Positions 8,841 through 17,368 of a DNA stretch of 64,000 bases are shown piece by piece. A program made the translations under genes and the position numbers. How positions within the stretch are numbered: position 1 is the first letter of the stretch; each line of letters opens with the position of its first letter. Origin of the DNA: Clostridium peptidivorans (lineage in GTDB: Bacteria; Bacillota; Clostridia; Clostridiales; Clostridiaceae); NCBI RefSeq assembly GCF_900205925.1, contig NZ_OAOD01000005.1, forward strand, positions 62,001-126,000, written 5' to 3'. The notes under the pieces are model-generated. The model did not search any database and was not told where the DNA came from. It saw only the letters and a list, made by a program, of their open reading frames with translations.

Positions 8841-9752
8841 CTAATCATATAGTCCTGTTGATAAATACTTTTCGCCTCCATCTGGCGCTACAGTGACTAT
8901 TTTTTTACCCACGCCTAGCTTTTTTGCAACTTTAAGTGCAATAGCTATATTTGCTCCTGAAGATATTCCAACCATTATCCCTTCTTCACTTGCCATAAGC
9001 CTAGCATATTCAAATGCTTCTTCATCCGTTACAGTAATTACTTCATCTACAACACTATTATCATATATTTCTGGTATAAAGTTAGCTCCTATTCCTTGAA
9101 TTTTATGAGGGGCTGCTTTACCTCCTGAAAGAAGCGGAGATTTTTCAGGCTCTACAGCTATAACTTTTATATCCTTTTTTAGCTCTTTAAGTTTTCTTCC
9201 TACTCCAATAACTGTTCCACCTGTTCCTACAGATGCCACAAATGCATCAATATCAGGAACATCCCTTATTATTTCCTCTGCAGTAGTTTCATAATGTCTT
9301 TCTGGATTAGCTTCATTGGTAAACTGTTGAGGCATATAGAATCCTTGGGAATTTTTAACCAACTCCTCTGCCTTTTCTATTGCACCTTTCATTCCAAGTT
9401 TCCCATCTGTTAAAATCAATTCTGCTCCATAAGCTTTCATAGTATTTCTTCTTTCAATACTCATGGTATCTGGCATAACAATTATAACCTTATATCCCTT
9501 TAAATTTCCTGCCATAGCCAGTCCAATACCAGTGTTACCACTAGTAGGTTCAACTATAGTATCTCCCTTTTTAATGAGTCCTAGTCTTTCAGCTTTTTCT
9601 ATCATGCCAATAGATGCTCTATCTTTTATGCTTCCACCTGGATTATATTTTTCAAGTTTTACATATACTTCTGCTGAATTCTCATCATTTATATTATTTA
9701 ATTTTAAAAGAGGTGTGTTCCCTATCATTTCCAAAGCGTTATTATATATCAT
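8841..9752 (-). CDS. cysK: Cysteine synthase A (O-acetylserine sulfhydrylase)
   Basis: A 303-residue pyridoxal-phosphate enzyme converting O-acetylserine and sulfide to cysteine. The PLP lysine lies in PGGSIKDRASIGMIE near residue 40. The substrate loop is PTSGNTGIGLA near 67, and the phosphate-binding loop is GTGGTVIGVG near 175. The ATG at 9752 is preferred because AAGGAG lies eight bases upstream; an in-frame TTG at 9758 is too close to it. It is the first gene after a cysteine-type T-box leader and a consensus promoter, so it should be read when uncharged tRNA-Cys accumulates. Confidence 0.95.
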   Translation of the reverse strand: MIYNNALEMIGNTPLLKLNNINDENSAEVYVKLEKYNPGGSIKDRASIGMIEKAERLGLIKKGDTIVEPTSGNTGIGLAMAGNLKGYKVIIVMPDTMSIERRNTMKAYGAELILTDGKLGMKGAIEKAEELVKNSQGFYMPQQFTNEANPERHYETTAEEIIRDVPDIDAFVASVGTGGTVIGVGRKLKELKKDIKVIAVEPEKSPLLSGGKAAPHKIQGIGANFIPEIYDNSVVDEVITVTDEEAFEYARLMASEEGIMVGISSGANIAIALKVAKKLGVGKKIVTVAPDGGEKYLSTGLYD

Positions 9753-9904
9753 GTTCAAATCTCCTTTTATAACTTTATGGTAACCTTCGTTAAAAATTAT
9801 TATTTAAGAAAACATCTTAATAGCTTAATATCGGATTATCTCTTACAAAATCATAGTTTCTTATAAATTATGCATATTTTTATGCTCATATATAAAGTTA
9901 TACA

Positions 9905-10152
9905 CAAAAAACTTCGTCCCTAACTTATAGAGACGAAGTATTCTTCGCTATTCCACTCTACACAAAAATTGTGAGTAAACATTCAAGCACTCATATATGC
10001 TCTATCAATTTAACGGTTGATGCCGTTGCAGCCTACTTAAACTTTCGGTGCAATACTCCAGAGTGCACTTCATATAAACTTTTATATAGAAATCCTCTCA
10101 GCATACTAGATTTCCTCTCTGTAAATTCTATTTATACTACTTTCCTCTTTCA
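9905..10152 (-). promoter_or_regulatory. T-box leader, cysteine-specific, upstream of cysK
   Basis: Read on the minus strand, this has the parts of a T-box in order. First comes the Stem I start with its AGAGAGG box (near 10115). Next is a specifier region GAAG-TGC-ACTCTGGAG (10040-10060), with TGC as the Cys codon. A GTAGGCT...CCGTTAA block follows (near 10010-10035). The antiterminator core TAGAG-TGGAATA-GCGAAG (near 9945-9960) can pair with CTTCGTCTCTA. The competing terminator ACTTCGTC...GACGAAGT with a T run is at 9905-9940. TGGA in the bulge matches the U discriminator base of tRNA-Cys. The usual TGGNACC reads TGGAATA here. Confidence 0.85.
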
Positions 10153-10191
10153 ATGTATTTCCGACTATTTTACTATGAATTATATAATATT

Positions 10192-10219
10192 ATTATATTC
10201 CTTATTTTCTATTTGTCAA
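10192..10219 (-). promoter_or_regulatory. Promoter of the T-box/cysK operon
   Basis: Perfect sigma-A boxes on the minus strand: TTGACA (10219-10214), 16 bases, TATAAT (10197-10192). Transcription would start near 10185, about 35 bases before the first T-box element. Confidence 0.8.
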
Positions 10220-10281
10220 CTATGGAATTTACGACATTTATGGACAATATTAATTTAGAAATATATACTAGGCATTAACTT

Positions 10282-11013
10282 TTAGCTACAAAATCTATGC
10301 TTTCCTATAACCTTTATTAATGGCCTTGACCATATCCATGCGCTAGTTGCCGTAGCAGGATTAAAGTAGTACACCGCTCCACCGGAAGGATCCCAACCAT
10401 TTAGAGCGTCTATAGCGGCATTTGTTGAGCTTTGTTGCATTTCAGCATTTATTTGACCATCTACTATAGCCGTAAATGCTCCTGGCTGATAAATAACTCC
10501 TGCTATGGTTGACGGAAATCTAGAGTCCCTTGTTCTATTTAAAATTACTGCTCCTACAGCTACTTGGCCTTCATAGGGTTCTCCTCTTGCCTCTCCATTT
10601 ATAAGTCTTGCTAAAAGCTGTACGTCTTGATTATTGGTAGTATTTTTATTACCATTTGCTGGTGGCTTTGAGCTATTTTCATTGTTACTTTGTGAAGTTA
10701 TATATATACCTAGAGCCTTTAAAGTATCATCCCCTACAACTCCATCAACATTAAGCCCATTCTTTTGTTGAAATTTTTTAACTGCAGTGTAGGTTCCATA
10801 TCCGTATACTCCATCTACTGCGCCATCATAATACTGCCAATTTTTCAACTTTTGCTGAATTTGTGAAACCCTATCCCCTTTAGAACCATAATAATATGTA
10901 ATTACATCTAATGCCTTATTATAAGGTGTAAAATAGATGTATGCACTAAAATATGTTATAAGTCCTATCATCATATAAAGTACAATTTTCCTGAAGCTCA
11001 AATACTTCCTCAT
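10282..11013 (-). CDS. sleB: Spore cortex-lytic / cell wall hydrolase, SleB type
   Basis: A 243-residue hydrolase with an N-terminal membrane anchor or signal (residues about 8-28). A peptidoglycan-binding domain follows at about 40-105 (GDRVSQIQQKLKNWQYYDGA, YGTYTAVKKFQQKNGL). After an Asn/Ser-rich linker comes a Hydrolase_2/SleB catalytic domain at about 132-243 (LLARLINGEARGEPYEGQ, VGAVILNRT, GAVYYFNPATATSAW). The Glu in GEARGE is the likely catalytic residue. SleB proteins are lytic transglycosylases that degrade spore cortex during germination. No ypeB partner is adjacent, so a vegetative or other sporulation role is possible. AAGGAGGG precedes the ATG. Confidence 0.85.
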   Translation of the reverse strand: MRKYLSFRKIVLYMMIGLITYFSAYIYFTPYNKALDVITYYYGSKGDRVSQIQQKLKNWQYYDGAVDGVYGYGTYTAVKKFQQKNGLNVDGVVGDDTLKALGIYITSQSNNENSSKPPANGNKNTTNNQDVQLLARLINGEARGEPYEGQVAVGAVILNRTRDSRFPSTIAGVIYQPGAFTAIVDGQINAEMQQSSTNAAIDALNGWDPSGGAVYYFNPATATSAWIWSRPLIKVIGKHRFCS

Positions 11014-11088
11014 TAATGCACCCTCCTTAAAGATTGTGTATACAAGTATATTTTCTGCATATTTTTTAAAAAAATACTCATTACACAG

Positions 11089-11120
11089 AAAAAAGCAGGA
11101 TTTATTTAACCTGCTTTTTT
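11089..11120. terminator. Terminator overlapping the end of the MgtE_N/CBS gene
   Basis: AAAAGCAGG / CCTGCTTTT stem with A and T flanks. The stem includes the last codons and stop of the leftward gene and would separate it from sleB. Confidence 0.8.
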
Positions 11121-12371
11121 AAACTTCTTTCTCCAAGTAGGAGCAAATATATCTTCTATTATATCGCTTATTATTATAATTCCACAAAGTTTTTCTTCTT
11201 CATCTACCACAGGTAATGCAAGTAAATCATACTTTATAGACAACTCAACTGCTTCATCAATACTTTCATTATCTTTTATTTTAGCAAAATCCTTAACCAT
11301 TATATCCATAAGTTTCCCATCAAGGGGTGAAAGTATAAGATCTGTTAATGAAATCGCTCCTTTTAACTTTTCATCTTTATCTATAATATATATATAATGC
11401 ATAACTTCATGATCAGGCTTCATTTCCCTTAAAATTTCTATAGTTTCCTGAACAGTAATATCTATGTTAAAGGCTATAAAATCCTTATTCATTATACTTC
11501 CTGCAGTTTCATCTTCATAGGTCATAAGTTCTCTAACTTCATCTGCATCTTCCTTCTCTAATGTCAAAAGTATTTTTTCTGCTGTTTCTTCATCTACCTC
11601 ATCTAAAAGATCTGCAATTTCATCATTTGGCATGCTATCTAATACCTCAGCTCTTTTTATTTGGCTCAAATTTTCTAAGATATTTGCTTGAATTTCTGGT
11701 TCAATTTCTTCTAATATATTTGCAGCTAAGTCTTCATCAAAACTTTCAAAAACCAAGCTTCTATACTTTGTATCCATTTCTTCTAAGATATCTGCTAAAT
11801 CTGCTGGATGAAGCTTTGATAATTTTTTATATGTCACTGATAGCTTTAGGTTATTGTTTATCATCTCTAGAGACTCCACATTATCCCACATAATAATGCT
11901 ATCTCCTGGCTTTCTGTTAAAAAAATTATATGCTTTTTTTGCAATTGCCTCCATATTAAGCCTTCTAGCTAGCGCAAGTATCCCTGTGTCTACTGCAATC
12001 ACTCTATATTCTCCTGCAATTTCTGCCATTCTAAGGTCATTAACTCTTACTACCTTTTTTCCATTTATATCTACTATTTGTTTATCCAAAAGATGTCTAG
12101 ATAAAAGATACGAATATGCTCTAGGAATTATTTCTCTTGCACCTTTCACTTTGGTTATCATTTTGCCGTGATCATCTTCAATGAACTGAATTAATTTAAA
12201 CTCGTAATTGAAAATTTCTCCGTCCTTTTTAATTTTATAACCAATTGCCCTTGGCATCCCATCTTCTGTGGTAACATAAACATCCCACAATTTTCCAATA
12301 TTATCTCCAAATTCATCATATACTTTTCTGTAAAGAATTTTACTCAAGAAAAAACTTTCTACTCTTTTCAT
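11106..12371 (-). CDS. PRC-barrel / MgtE_N / CBS-pair cytoplasmic protein (Mg2+ regulon)
   Basis: A 421-residue soluble protein. Residues 1-160 look like PRC-barrel-type beta domains (GKLWDVYVTTEDG, RVNDLRMAEIAGEYRVIAVD). Residues about 185-290 are an MgtE N-terminal superhelical domain (LHPADLADILEEMD, MPNDEIADLLDEVDEETAEKIL). Residues about 295-415 are two CBS domains. The membrane channel domain of true MgtE magnesium channels is absent, and no transmembrane segment is seen, so this is a sensor or regulator rather than a transporter. In other clostridia such proteins often sit next to an Nramp-type transporter; here the next gene is sleB. The ATG at 12371 has AAGGAGG six bases upstream. 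An M-box and a leader ORF precede it. Confidence 0.8.
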   Translation of the reverse strand: MKRVESFFLSKILYRKVYDEFGDNIGKLWDVYVTTEDGMPRAIGYKIKKDGEIFNYEFKLIQFIEDDHGKMITKVKGAREIIPRAYSYLLSRHLLDKQIVDINGKKVVRVNDLRMAEIAGEYRVIAVDTGILALARRLNMEAIAKKAYNFFNRKPGDSIIMWDNVESLEMINNNLKLSVTYKKLSKLHPADLADILEEMDTKYRSLVFESFDEDLAANILEEIEPEIQANILENLSQIKRAEVLDSMPNDEIADLLDEVDEETAEKILLTLEKEDADEVRELMTYEDETAGSIMNKDFIAFNIDITVQETIEILREMKPDHEVMHYIYIIDKDEKLKGAISLTDLILSPLDGKLMDIMVKDFAKIKDNESIDEAVELSIKYDLLALPVVDEEEKLCGIIIISDIIEDIFAPTWRKKFKKAG

Positions 12372-12430
12372 GATATTCCTCCTTCCCACGCAAAGGAATA
12401 CTATCTTAGTATAAAGAAACTCCTCTTAAG

Positions 12431-12517
12431 CTACCTTACAATATGGAAGCATACCTCTGCATAGTACATATTTAATTTTTCTAAGTTTGTCCGACCACTA
12501 CGAGGGCCACTTTCCAT
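12431..12517 (-). CDS. Putative 28-residue leader peptide between M-box and MgtE_N/CBS gene
   Basis: A short ORF not reported by standard length cut-offs: ATG at 12517, TAG at 12433-12431. It encodes MESGPRSGRTNLEKL followed by NMYYAEVCFHIVR. It has a convincing ribosome binding site (GGTGGTG, seven bases before the ATG). It lies between the riboswitch terminator and the main gene, ending about 60 bases before that gene's ATG. Near the main start, TATTCC and GGAATA can pair (about 12375-12402), which would bury part of the GGAGG ribosome binding site. I do not recognise the peptide. Translation is inferred only from the RBS and the position. Confidence 0.5.
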   Translation of the reverse strand: MESGPRSGRTNLEKLNMYYAEVCFHIVR

Positions 12518-12545
12518 TTAAATTCACCACCTGATTAGTTAATAA

Positions 12546-12740
12546 AAAACAAAAAGAGCGCAAAGGCTCCCTAAAACAAACAAAAATAATTTTCGTTGAG
12601 TTTTAGCACTATATAGCATGAGGACAAAGTCCAGCTACGTTAAATAAAACCTTAATTCGGTAGTACTTGTTGACCCATTGGCATCTCTCGATGTTTCCGG
12701 GCAGCAGCGTATCTCTATATAGGAGCCTCACCTAACCTTA
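12546..12740 (-). promoter_or_regulatory. Mg2+-sensing M-box riboswitch (ykoK leader)
   Basis: On the minus strand the sequence matches the M-box consensus closely. It reads GTTAGGTGAGGCTCCTATAT, then GATACGCTGCTGCCCGGAAA, CGAGAGATGCCAATGGGTCA, AACGTAGCTGGACTTTGTCC and AGTGCTAAAACTCAACGAAA (12736 down to 12592). A short GAGC/GCTC hairpin followed by CTTTTTG and more T (about 12572-12546) is the likely terminator. M-boxes turn expression off when Mg2+ is plentiful, so the MgtE_N/CBS gene should rise under Mg2+ limitation. Confidence 0.95.
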
Positions 12741-13088
12741 AATATCAAATTTTATTATACTATTATTATATTACTAAATGAAGATTTTGCAACTATAAAA
12801 TTTGATATTTGTTTAAATCTCCTTGATAAATAGCTTCACATACATTTGGGTTAAAAAATCTACAGTTTTTATCTATTATTTACTGTTTCCTATGAATTAT
12901 GTACTCAATCCATTAAAAAAGCATATTTTTTGTAAATAATTTATTAAAATTCTTATTTTTTGTAAAATCTTAGATATTTCTTAAAATATGTTTACTACCT
13001 AATAAAATAGATTATAATAGTATAATTAGAAGGCTTTATAATGTATAGACAATAAACTATAAAATTAGAATAGGAGTTTATTATAGAT
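12741..13088. other. Intergenic region between divergent M-box transcript and ygiQ
   Basis: About 350 bases of AT-rich DNA that must hold the leftward M-box promoter and the rightward ygiQ promoter. A TATAAT near 13015 and a second near 13020 precede ygiQ, but I could not pick a convincing -35 box. No ORF or RNA gene is apparent. Confidence 0.4.
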
Positions 13089-14945
13089 ATGAATTTAAAT
13101 AAAATTTTTTTACCTGTAAACAAACAGGATTTAAAACAGAGAAATATAAGCGAACTTGACTTCGTACTTATCACAGGAGATGCTTACGTTGACCATCCGT
13201 CCTTTGGTTCTGCTATAATAAGTAGAGTTTTAGAAAGTCAAGGATATACTGTAGGTATAATTGCTCAACCTGATTGGAAAAGTGCGGAAAGTTTTAAAGC
13301 TTTGGGGAAACCTAAATATGCTTTTTTAATAAATTCAGGAAATATAGATTCTATGGTTAATCACTATACTGTTTCCAAGAAGAGACGACATGATGATTTA
13401 TATTCTCCAGGTGGTAAATCAGGCTATAGACCAGACAGAGCTGTAATAGTATACTCCAATCGTGCTCGTGAAGCATATAAGAATGTTCCTATTATAATAG
13501 GAGGAATAGAAAGTAGCCTTAGACGATTTGCACATTATGATTATTGGGATGATAAGGTAAGAAGAAGCATTTTATTAGATTCTAAAGCGGATTTATTAAT
13601 ATACGGCATGGGAGAAAGAACCATCATTCAAATTGCAGATCTTTTAAAATATGGAATGGATATTTCTAAAACAAATAATGTTTTAGGCACAGTCTACTCT
13701 TCAAAAGATATAAGTCATTTAGATAATTTTGTAGAGATTCCTTCCTTCGAGGAATGCAGCGAAGATAAGAAATCCTATGCTGAAAGCTTTAAACTTTCAT
13801 ATTATGAACAAGATGCCATTCGTGGAAAAGCTGTAGTACAAAAACATGGAGCTCAATATATAGTTCAAAATCCACCGCAAGTTCCTCTAACAGAAGGAGA
13901 AATGGATGACATTTATAATCTTCCGTTTACCAGAACCTATCATCCAATGTATGAAAAAGATGGTGGAATTCCTGCTATAACAGAAGTCAAGTTTTCCATT
14001 ACAAGTCATAGAGGTTGCTTTGGTTCTTGCTCATTTTGTGCTTTAACCTTTCATCAAGGGAGAGTTATACAAAATAGAAGCCAAGAATCCATAGTAGATG
14101 AAGCAAAGCTTTTAACTACTCTTCCTGATTTTAAAGGATATATCCATGATATAGGTGGCCCTACAGCTAACTTTAGACATAAAGCTTGTAAAATTCAAGA
14201 AACCAAAGGTACTTGCAGGGATAGACAATGCATGTTTCCAACTCCTTGTAAAAATTTAATTGTGGATCATAGTGAATACCTAGGTCTTTTAAGAAAAGTA
14301 AGATCGCTACCTAATGTTAAAAAGGTATTTATTCGTTCAGGTATTAGATTTGATTATTTAATGCTTGATAAAAAAGATGATTTCTTTAAAGACTTATGTA
14401 AACATCACGTAAGTGGACAGCTAAAGGTTGCTCCTGAGCACATAAGTAACAAAGTATTAAAATATATGGGAAAGCCTAATAACGATGTATATGAAAAATT
14501 TGTAAATAAATATAAATCTATAAATAAAAGCTTAGATAAAAAGCAATATTTAGTCCCTTATCTAATGTCTAGTCATCCTGGTAGTAATTTAAATACAGCA
14601 GTGGAGCTTTCACAATATATAAAGCAAATGGGATATACCCCTGAACAAGTGCAAGATTTTTATCCTACTCCTGGTAGTCTTTCAACTACTATGTATTACA
14701 CTGGAATAAATCCTCTTACAGGAGAAAAGGTATATACACCTAAGACACAGAGAGAAAAAAACATGCAGCGAGCTCTACTTCAATTTAAGATACCTAAAAA
14801 TTATAATATAGTTAGAGATGCCCTTATAACTTGTAATCGTGAAGACCTTATAGGTAAGGGCACAAATTGCCTTATTGGGGATAAAGAGCCTAAAAACTCA
14901 TTAGGCAAACAGAATGTCAAAAATAAGAAATCAAGAAAACACTAA
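13089..14945 (+). CDS. ygiQ: YgiQ family radical SAM protein (UPF0313)
   Basis: A 618-residue radical S-adenosylmethionine protein. The N-terminal part ([20 protein letters not shown]) is characteristic of YgiQ. The Cys triad that binds the [4Fe-4S] cluster is in [20 protein letters not shown] near residue 310 (CxxxCxxC). The C-terminal DUF3362-like region includes [20 protein letters not shown]. The reaction catalysed by YgiQ is unknown. The length is normal and the gene is monocistronic, with a terminator right after the stop. AGGAG lies about 12 bases before the ATG, slightly further than usual. Confidence 0.9.
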   Translation: MNLNKIFLPVNKQDLKQRNISELDFVLITGDAYVDHPSFGSAIISRVLESQGYTVGIIAQPDWKSAESFKALGKPKYAFLINSGNIDSMVNHYTVSKKRRHDDLYSPGGKSGYRPDRAVIVYSNRAREAYKNVPIIIGGIESSLRRFAHYDYWDDKVRRSILLDSKADLLIYGMGERTIIQIADLLKYGMDISKTNNVLGTVYSSKDISHLDNFVEIPSFEECSEDKKSYAESFKLSYYEQDAIRGKAVVQKHGAQYIVQNPPQVPLTEGEMDDIYNLPFTRTYHPMYEKDGGIPAITEVKFSITSHRGCFGSCSFCALTFHQGRVIQNRSQESIVDEAKLLTTLPDFKGYIHDIGGPTANFRHKACKIQETKGTCRDRQCMFPTPCKNLIVDHSEYLGLLRKVRSLPNVKKVFIRSGIRFDYLMLDKKDDFFKDLCKHHVSGQLKVAPEHISNKVLKYMGKPNNDVYEKFVNKYKSINKSLDKKQYLVPYLMSSHPGSNLNTAVELSQYIKQMGYTPEQVQDFYPTPGSLSTTMYYTGINPLTGEKVYTPKTQREKNMQRALLQFKIPKNYNIVRDALITCNREDLIGKGTNCLIGDKEPKNSLGKQNVKNKKSRKH

Positions 14946-14950
14946 AAAAT

Positions 14951-14985
14951 AAATGGATGCAGAACTCTTATTCTGTATCCATTTT
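14951..14985. terminator. Bidirectional terminator between ygiQ and lipid kinase gene
   Basis: ATGGATgCAGA / TCTGtATCCAT stem with an A-rich 5' flank and TTTTATTATTTT on the 3' side, between two convergent genes. Confidence 0.8.
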
Positions 14986-14986
14986 A

Positions 14987-15925
14987 TTATTTTAATCTTG
15001 CCCTTATAAGTCCAGGTTTTTTTAAGCTATTCTTTTCTTCATTTATATCAATTCCAAGTATTTGAATACCTTCTTTTATACATTCAATTGTAAGTGGGAA
15101 ATCTGGACCTCTTTCTCCATCTATATCTGTAACAATATTTTCTTCTGTTTCTACTTGTAAATTATTTGTTTTGAAATACAATATACTTGTGGTATCTTCT
15201 AGATGATCTCCTCTTATCATTTTTATAAAGAGAGGTATCATATCTCTTATAGTTGCTGCTTTAATTACAATAACATCTAACAATCCATCATCTATTTCAG
15301 CTTTATATGCTAATTTTAAGTTTCCAGCTGTTTGTCCATTGAATACTAACATCAGATACATATCCCCATCATAGGTTACTTCTTCTGAAGTTACTTTAAC
15401 CTTTAACTTTCTAAAATTAGGAATTTGCTCTATTCCCTTTACATAATAAGCAAGCTTACCTAAACTATTTTTTAAATTTACATCAGTCTTTTGTGATATA
15501 TCTGTAAATAAGCCAGTACTTGCTACATTTAAAAAATATTTATCATTAACTTTTCCTAAATCTACACCTTTAGGTTTACTATTTAAAATTTGAATACAGG
15601 CTTCTTCAACATCTTGAGGTATGCCTAAATATTTAGCAAAATCATTAGCAGTTCCTACAGGAAGTACTCCAATAGGTTTATTTATATTCAAATTTCTCAT
15701 ATGATTTACAATATTATCTAAGGTTCCGTCTCCTCCAGCAACTAATATGTAACTAAAACTTTCATCTATATCATCAAAAGCTTTAGATAAATCATACTCC
15801 ATGCTTATTCTATAAGGAACTATAGAATAATTATATTTTTGATGTATTTTTACAATACTATCCAGTTCTGAAATTATGGAGTTTTCACCTGAATAAGGAT
15901 TATAAATAAATTTTACTTTTTTCAT
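14987..15925 (-). CDS. Diacylglycerol/lipid kinase (YegS/DagK family)
   Basis: A 312-residue soluble lipid kinase that would phosphorylate diacylglycerol or a related lipid. The N-terminal nucleotide-binding domain has IYNPYSGEN and the catalytic loop VAGGDGTLDNIVN near residue 62, followed by PIGVLPVGTANDFA. The C-terminal beta-sandwich carries DGLLDVIVIKA and DIDGERGPDFP. The length fits B. subtilis DgkB (YerQ) and YegS. A role in recycling diacylglycerol to phosphatidate is inferred from the family. It may share an upstream sequence motif with the neighbouring CBS gene. Confidence 0.88.
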   Translation of the reverse strand: MKKVKFIYNPYSGENSIISELDSIVKIHQKYNYSIVPYRISMEYDLSKAFDDIDESFSYILVAGGDGTLDNIVNHMRNLNINKPIGVLPVGTANDFAKYLGIPQDVEEACIQILNSKPKGVDLGKVNDKYFLNVASTGLFTDISQKTDVNLKNSLGKLAYYVKGIEQIPNFRKLKVKVTSEEVTYDGDMYLMLVFNGQTAGNLKLAYKAEIDDGLLDVIVIKAATIRDMIPLFIKMIRGDHLEDTTSILYFKTNNLQVETEENIVTDIDGERGPDFPLTIECIKEGIQILGIDINEEKNSLKKPGLIRARLK

Positions 15926-16005
15926 ACTAAATCTCCTATTATTTTAAATAACCCATGCACGAGTATAAAGATGTCTTCTTGCATGATTTTATTACAAATC
16001 AACAT

Positions 16006-16038
16006 GTCTCAATTTATTAAGCTGTTTCCCTAATTATT
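16006..16038 (-). repeat. Copy A of a shared upstream motif (lipid kinase gene)
   Basis: Contains TCTCAATTTATT, five unmatched bases, then TGTTTCC and TA-TTA as seen on the plus strand. The same arrangement recurs at 16686-16718. It lies about 80 bases upstream of the lipid kinase ATG. Confidence 0.4.
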
Positions 16039-16156
16039 ATAGTATATATTTACCAAACCCACAAGATATACAAATCTTGTGGATTTGATTTTCAATGATG
16101 ATTTATAAAAATCTTTTATTTTGTTATAAATTGATTTATCTAAATAGATATTTTAT

Positions 16157-16585
16157 TTATAACAAAGGTGTACTTGGTTCTGAAATGCTACTTAAAGCCT
16201 CTCCTGCAGTTTCATTTGAACTAGATTCTACAGAAACGTCTCCTAAAGATAGCATTCCTACTAAATTATTACTTTCAACTACTGGTAATCTTCTTATTTG
16301 TCTTTCACTCATTATTCTTGCTGCATCTTTTACATCTATATCACTTTTTATAGTCGCAGGATTAGATGTCATTATGTCTCTTACTGTTTGCTTTTGGACA
16401 TTTTCACCTTCTGCCGAGGATCTTATTGCTATATCCCTATCTGTAATTATGCCTATTACTTTTTCCTCATTACAAACTGGAAGAGATCCTATGTTATATT
16501 CCTTCATAAGTTGTGCTGCATGTTCTACAGTATCCTCTGGATTTAAACTTGCTACATTCTTTGTCATAATATCTTTTACTTTCAT
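16157..16585 (-). CDS. CBS-pair protein
   Basis: A 142-residue protein made of two tandem CBS domains (VKDIMTKNVASLNPEDTVEH, then VRDIMTSNPATIKSDIDVKD). Each is followed by the usual GIITDRDI or GMLSLGDVS strand-helix. There is no catalytic or DNA-binding domain. CBS pairs bind adenosyl ligands such as AMP, ATP or SAM and act as energy or ligand sensors; the partner here is unknown. GGGAGGTG lies seven bases before the ATG. The gene is monocistronic; a hairpin at 16056-16088 (CCACAAGAT / ATCTTGTGG) lies beyond its stop. Confidence 0.88.
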   Translation of the reverse strand: MKVKDIMTKNVASLNPEDTVEHAAQLMKEYNIGSLPVCNEEKVIGIITDRDIAIRSSAEGENVQKQTVRDIMTSNPATIKSDIDVKDAARIMSERQIRRLPVVESNNLVGMLSLGDVSVESSSNETAGEALSSISEPSTPLL

Positions 16586-16685
16586 ATCATAACACCTCCC
16601 ATCATAGTTTCTCCTAAATATTTATTTATAATACTATTACTTTATATAATTTATAGAAATCTCTGATTGAGTTATAAACTATTAT

Positions 16686-16718
16686 TTCTCAATTTATTGG
16701 AATGTTTCCTAGTTAAAT
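16686..16718 (-). repeat. Copy B of the shared upstream motif (CBS gene)
   Basis: TCTCAATTTATT, five bases, TGTTTCC, matching copy A in order and spacing. It lies about 100 bases upstream of the CBS gene ATG and also within the region preceding the divergent pssA. Confidence 0.4.
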
Positions 16719-16851
16719 ATTATTAAATTCACAAAAATTTTAATAATTTTTTTAAGTTTTTATTAATTATAAGTTAAATTTGAGTTATAATATATATTAA
16801 CCGCATTTATATTATTGTAGTTATTAAAAATTTTTAGGAGTTGATATTTTA

Positions 16852-17364
16852 ATGAACAAAAACGCAGTCCCTAATATTTTTACTTTAAGTAATTTGGCTT
16901 TTGGGGTATTGTCTTTAATTATGACTTTTCAAGGTGATTATAAAATGGCCTCTCTATTTATTCTTATTGCTGGATTAATAGATAGGTATGACGGTAGGGT
17001 GGCTAGATTTTTAGATGTATCAAGCGAAATAGGGAAAGAATTGGATTCATTAGCAGATCTAGTATCCTTTGGTGTTGCCCCTTCTATATTAGTATTTAAC
17101 TTGTATAATTTCTCAGAATTAGGATTTTTAGGCTATCTTTTATTGTTAATTTTCCCTCTGTCGGGAGCATATAGATTAGCAAGATATAACATAACATCCT
17201 TTGATGGATTGTTTACTGGTGTTCCTATTACAGCAGCCGGATCCTTTTTAGCTCTTTATTCATTATTAACTATGGATAAAGTTTCCAAGTCCATATTGCC
17301 AATAATTTTAGTAGTAATGTTCTCTTATCTTATGATAAGTAAATTAAGATTTAAAAAAGTGTAA
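16852..17364 (+). CDS. pssA: CDP-diacylglycerol-serine O-phosphatidyltransferase
   Basis: A 170-residue integral membrane enzyme that makes phosphatidylserine, precursor of phosphatidylethanolamine. The CDP-alcohol phosphotransferase signature DG-x2-AR-x8-G-x3-D-x3-D is complete (DGRVARFLDVSSEIGKELD then SLAD) near residue 47. Several hydrophobic segments follow. The length matches the short Gram-positive PssA. No psd gene is adjacent. TAGGAG precedes the ATG, and a strong hairpin terminator follows the stop. Confidence 0.9.
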   Translation: MNKNAVPNIFTLSNLAFGVLSLIMTFQGDYKMASLFILIAGLIDRYDGRVARFLDVSSEIGKELDSLADLVSFGVAPSILVFNLYNFSELGFLGYLLLLIFPLSGAYRLARYNITSFDGLFTGVPITAAGSFLALYSLLTMDKVSKSILPIILVVMFSYLMISKLRFKKV

Positions 17365-17368
17365 AAAA

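Noticed and set aside
9971..10258. A 95-codon plus-strand ORF upstream of cysK
   Set aside because: It spans the Cys T-box and its promoter on the opposite strand and has no RBS or family match. The RNA element explains the sequence.
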